Shown in pieces: positions 4,422-6,578 of a stretch of DNA of 6,578 nucleotides. The stretch is from CBFGWV01 sp965652545 (GTDB lineage Bacteria; Pseudomonadota; Gammaproteobacteria; Competibacterales; Competibacteraceae): NCBI GenBank assembly GCA_965652545.1, contig CBFGWV010000268.1, positions 1 through 6,578 on the forward strand. The letters are read 5' to 3'. Within the stretch, counting starts at the first letter, position 1. Each line of letters opens with the position of its first letter. Below the pieces are notes generated by a model that searched no databases, had not been told where the DNA came from, and worked only from the letters and a program-made list of their open reading frames with translations. The position numbers and the translations under genes are program-made.

Positions 4422-6578
4422 ATGAATGAACTGACTACGAGAATCGCCGCGGCCATCGGCGCCCAGCCGGCCCAGGTCGCGGCGGCCGTCCGCCTGCTCG
4501 ACGAGGGGGCGACAGTCCCTTTCATCGCCCGCTACCGCAAGGAAGCCACCGGCAATCTGGACGACACCCAGTTGCGTCGCCTGGAGGAACACCTCCAGTA
4601 CGGCCGCGAGTTGCAGGCGCGGCGTGAGACGGTGCTCGGCAGCATCCGCGAGCAGGGCAAGCTCAGCCCCGCGCTGGAGGCGCAGATTCTGGCGGCCGAC
4701 ACCAAGACTCGCCTGGAAGACCTCTACCTGCCGTTCAAACCCAAGCGCAGGACCAAGGCGCAGATCGCCCGCGAGCAAGGGCTCGAGCCCCTCGCCGACG
4801 CCTTGCTGGCGCATCCGGAGCGTCAGCCCGACACCCAGGCCGGTGCTTTCGTCAACGGCGACAAAGGCGTTGCCGATATCGCTGCCGCACTGGAGGGCGC
4901 ACGCCAGATCCTCATGGAGCGGTTCGCCGAGGATGCCCAGCTCAAGGGCGAGCTGCGCGAGCGCGTCTGGGACAAGGCCGTCATACAGGCCAGTCTCGTC
5001 GCCGGGCAGGCTGAGACCGGGGCCAAGTTCAGCGACTATTTCGACCACCGCGAACCGCTGGCCAAGGTGCCCTCGCATCGGGCGCTGGCTTTGTTTCGGG
5101 GGCGCAACGAAGGCGTGCTCGCGCTGACGCTTGTGCTGGATGCGGACGAGGAGGCCCGTTGCCAGGGCCTGATCGCGCAGCGCGCCGGCGTTGCCGCCAA
5201 AGGGCGTGCAGGTGACGCTTGGTTGATCGATACCGTGCGCTGGTGTTGGAAGGTCAAGTTGTTCTCTCACTTGGACCTGGAGCTCAAGCAGCGCTTGCGC
5301 GAGCGTGCCGAATCAGAGGCCATCGCTGTGTTCGGCAACAACCTCAAGGACTTGCTGCTGGCCGCACCGGCCGGTGGCAAGCCGGTCATGGGCCTGGACC
5401 CGGGGCTGCGTACCGGGGTCAAGGTGGCCTGCGTAGATACCACCGGCAAGTTGACCGCCACGGCCACCGTCTACCCGCATGCGCCGCACAAGCGCTGGGA
5501 CGAGACCATCGCCACCCTGGCGCGGCTGTGCAAAGAACACGGTATCGCGCTGATCGCGATCGGCAATGGCACGGCCTCGCGCGAAACGGAAGGCTTGGCC
5601 GCCGACTTGGCCAAACGCCACCCGGAGCTTGGCCTCACCCGGGCGATGGTCTCCGAAGCCGGTGCCTCGGTGTATTCGGCTTCCGAGCTCGCCGCCCAGG
5701 AATTCCCCGACCTGGACGTCTCGCTGCGCGGTGCGGTGAGTATCGCCCGCCGACTCCAGGACCCGCTCGCCGAACTGGTGAAGATCGACCCCAAGGCCAT
5801 CGGTGTCGGCCAATATCAGCACGATGTGAGCCAGACCCAACTCGCCCGCACCCTGGACGCGGTGGTCGAGGATTGCGTCAACGCCGTCGGCGTGGATGTA
5901 AACATGGCTTCCGCCGCCTTGTTGGCGCGGGTCTCGGGCCTGGGGCCGACGCTGGCGCGGGCAATCGTCGAGCATCGCGACCGGTACGGTGCGTTTGCCG
6001 ATCGTGGCGCGCTGCGCAAGGTGCCGCGCCTGGGTGATAAAACCTTCGAGCAGGCCGCAGGCTTCCTGCGCGTCCCCGATGGCACTAATCCGCTGGACCG
6101 ATCCGCCGTGCACCCCGAGGCCTACCCGGTGGTCCAGCGCATGCTCAAGGCCGCGAGCCGCTCGCTCGCCCAGGTCATGGGCGATGCCGACTTCCTGCGC
6201 AAACTCGATCCCCGGCAGTTTACGGACGATCGGTTTGGTCTAGAGACCGTCAAGGACATCCTCAGTGAGCTGGAGAAGCCCGGCCGCGACCCGCGGCCGG
6301 GCTTCCGCACGGCGCAATTTGCCGATGGCGTGAATACGCTGGCGGACCTCAAGCCGGGCATGCGCCTGGAGGGTGTGGTTACCAACGTCACCAACTTCGG
6401 GGCCTTCGTGGATATCGGCGTGCACCAGGATGGGCTCGTACACGTGTCCGAACTCGCCGACCGCTTCGTACGCGATCCGCGCGAGGTCGTTCGTGCCGGT
6501 CAGGTGGTCCAGGTGCGGGTGCTCGAGGTCGACCTCAAGCGCAAGCGGGCGGGCTTGTCGATGAAAAGCAGCGACGGC
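4422..6578 (+). CDS. tex: Tex, S1-domain RNA-binding transcription accessory protein (3' end outside window)
   Basis: Tex is a conserved cytoplasmic nucleic-acid-binding protein related to eukaryotic Spt6. It affects transcription and toxin or stress gene expression in several bacteria. The frame is open for 719 codons to the window end; Tex is normally about 770-785 residues, so only the tail is missing. In order: a helical N-terminus with VPFIARYRKEATG (32-44); a YqgF/RNase H-like domain starting at GLDPGLRTGVKVA (324-336); helix-hairpin-helix motifs after NAVGVDVNMAS (487-497, where many Tex have NTAS); HPEAYPVV; and an S1 RNA-binding domain (about 643-712) with VTNVTNFGAFVDIG. The ATG at 4422 matches the usual N-terminus, but no clear Shine-Dalgarno lies ahead of it. 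An in-frame TTG at 4398 is possible though less like the family. The rraA stop is in the same frame, 27 bp upstream, suggesting co-transcription. A 14-bp perfect inverted repeat lies at codons 618-628. Confidence 0.95.
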   Translation, partial: MNELTTRIAAAIGAQPAQVAAAVRLLDEGATVPFIARYRKEATGNLDDTQLRRLEEHLQYGRELQARRETVLGSIREQGKLSPALEAQILAADTKTRLEDLYLPFKPKRRTKAQIAREQGLEPLADALLAHPERQPDTQAGAFVNGDKGVADIAAALEGARQILMERFAEDAQLKGELRERVWDKAVIQASLVAGQAETGAKFSDYFDHREPLAKVPSHRALALFRGRNEGVLALTLVLDADEEARCQGLIAQRAGVAAKGRAGDAWLIDTVRWCWKVKLFSHLDLELKQRLRERAESEAIAVFGNNLKDLLLAAPAGGKPVMGLDPGLRTGVKVACVDTTGKLTATATVYPHAPHKRWDETIATLARLCKEHGIALIAIGNGTASRETEGLAADLAKRHPELGLTRAMVSEAGASVYSASELAAQEFPDLDVSLRGAVSIARRLQDPLAELVKIDPKAIGVGQYQHDVSQTQLARTLDAVVEDCVNAVGVDVNMASAALLARVSGLGPTLARAIVEHRDRYGAFADRGALRKVPRLGDKTFEQAAGFLRVPDGTNPLDRSAVHPEAYPVVQRMLKAASRSLAQVMGDADFLRKLDPRQFTDDRFGLETVKDILSELEKPGRDPRPGFRTAQFADGVNTLADLKPGMRLEGVVTNVTNFGAFVDIGVHQDGLVHVSELADRFVRDPREVVRAGQVVQVRVLEVDLKRKRAGLSMKSSDG
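6275..6305. repeat. Perfect 14-bp inverted repeat (strong hairpin) inside tex
   Basis: GAAGCCCGGCCGCG (6275-6288) and CGCGGCCGGGCTTC (6292-6305) are exact reverse complements with a three-base loop, ACC. The stem is almost entirely G-C and would be very stable in mRNA. It encodes the KPGRDPRPGF segment just before the S1 domain, much of which is conserved in Tex. No T-run follows, so it is not an intrinsic terminator as read on the plus strand. Confidence 0.8.

Noticed and set aside
3156..5270. A 704-codon open frame on the minus strand
   Set aside because: It runs antisense through the motor partner, rraA and tex, all well supported by homology. It is a codon-bias shadow in GC-rich DNA with no recognisable domain.

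Overview
The window looks like core chromosome from a GC-rich gammaproteobacterium. The dCTP deaminase tail is of the pseudomonad/Chromatiales type, and the RraA and Tex proteins are easily recognised and gammaproteobacterial-looking. The genus cannot be fixed; a Chromatiales or Ectothiorhodospiraceae-like host is my guess. I see no tRNA, rRNA, CRISPR array, insertion sequence, integrase or attachment site.

Layout: (1) bases 1-198, plus strand: the last 65 codons of dcd (dCTP deaminase). (2) 232-849, minus strand: a FimT/GspH-type pseudopilin, convergent with dcd, with its own sigma70-like promoter at 902-930. (3) 961-1416, minus strand: a stand-alone YiiD_C-type hotdog thioesterase. (4) 1417-1525: a divergent intergenic region with a perfect inverted repeat and a possible promoter. 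(5) 1526-2623 and 2607-3830, plus strand: two overlapping genes for an inner-membrane ion-driven motor, a MotA/TolQ/ExbB-type channel protein and a MotB/OmpA-type partner. (6) 3897-4394: RraA-family protein. (7) 4422 to the window end: tex, an RNA-binding transcription-associated protein, lacking only its last tens of residues.

The motor pair is the part of most interest. It resembles ZorA/ZorB of Zorya anti-phage defence and the flagellar stators. However, the nuclease/helicase effector genes of Zorya are absent on both sides, and the flanking genes are housekeeping. Its shape also differs: the channel subunit has only a short cytoplasmic tail (about 120 residues), while the partner has a predicted coiled coil of about 210 residues on the periplasmic side, between its single membrane helix and its peptidoglycan-binding domain. 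It is therefore best described as an orphan MotAB/ZorAB-like motor of unknown job, probably cell-envelope related.

The plus-strand genes from 1526 onward may form one transcription unit (motor pair, rraA, tex), since I found no convincing terminator between them. rraA and tex are 27 bp apart and both proteins are linked to RNA metabolism. Two striking perfect inverted repeats lie inside coding sequence: a 14-bp-arm hairpin in tex and a 9-bp-arm one early in the thioesterase gene.
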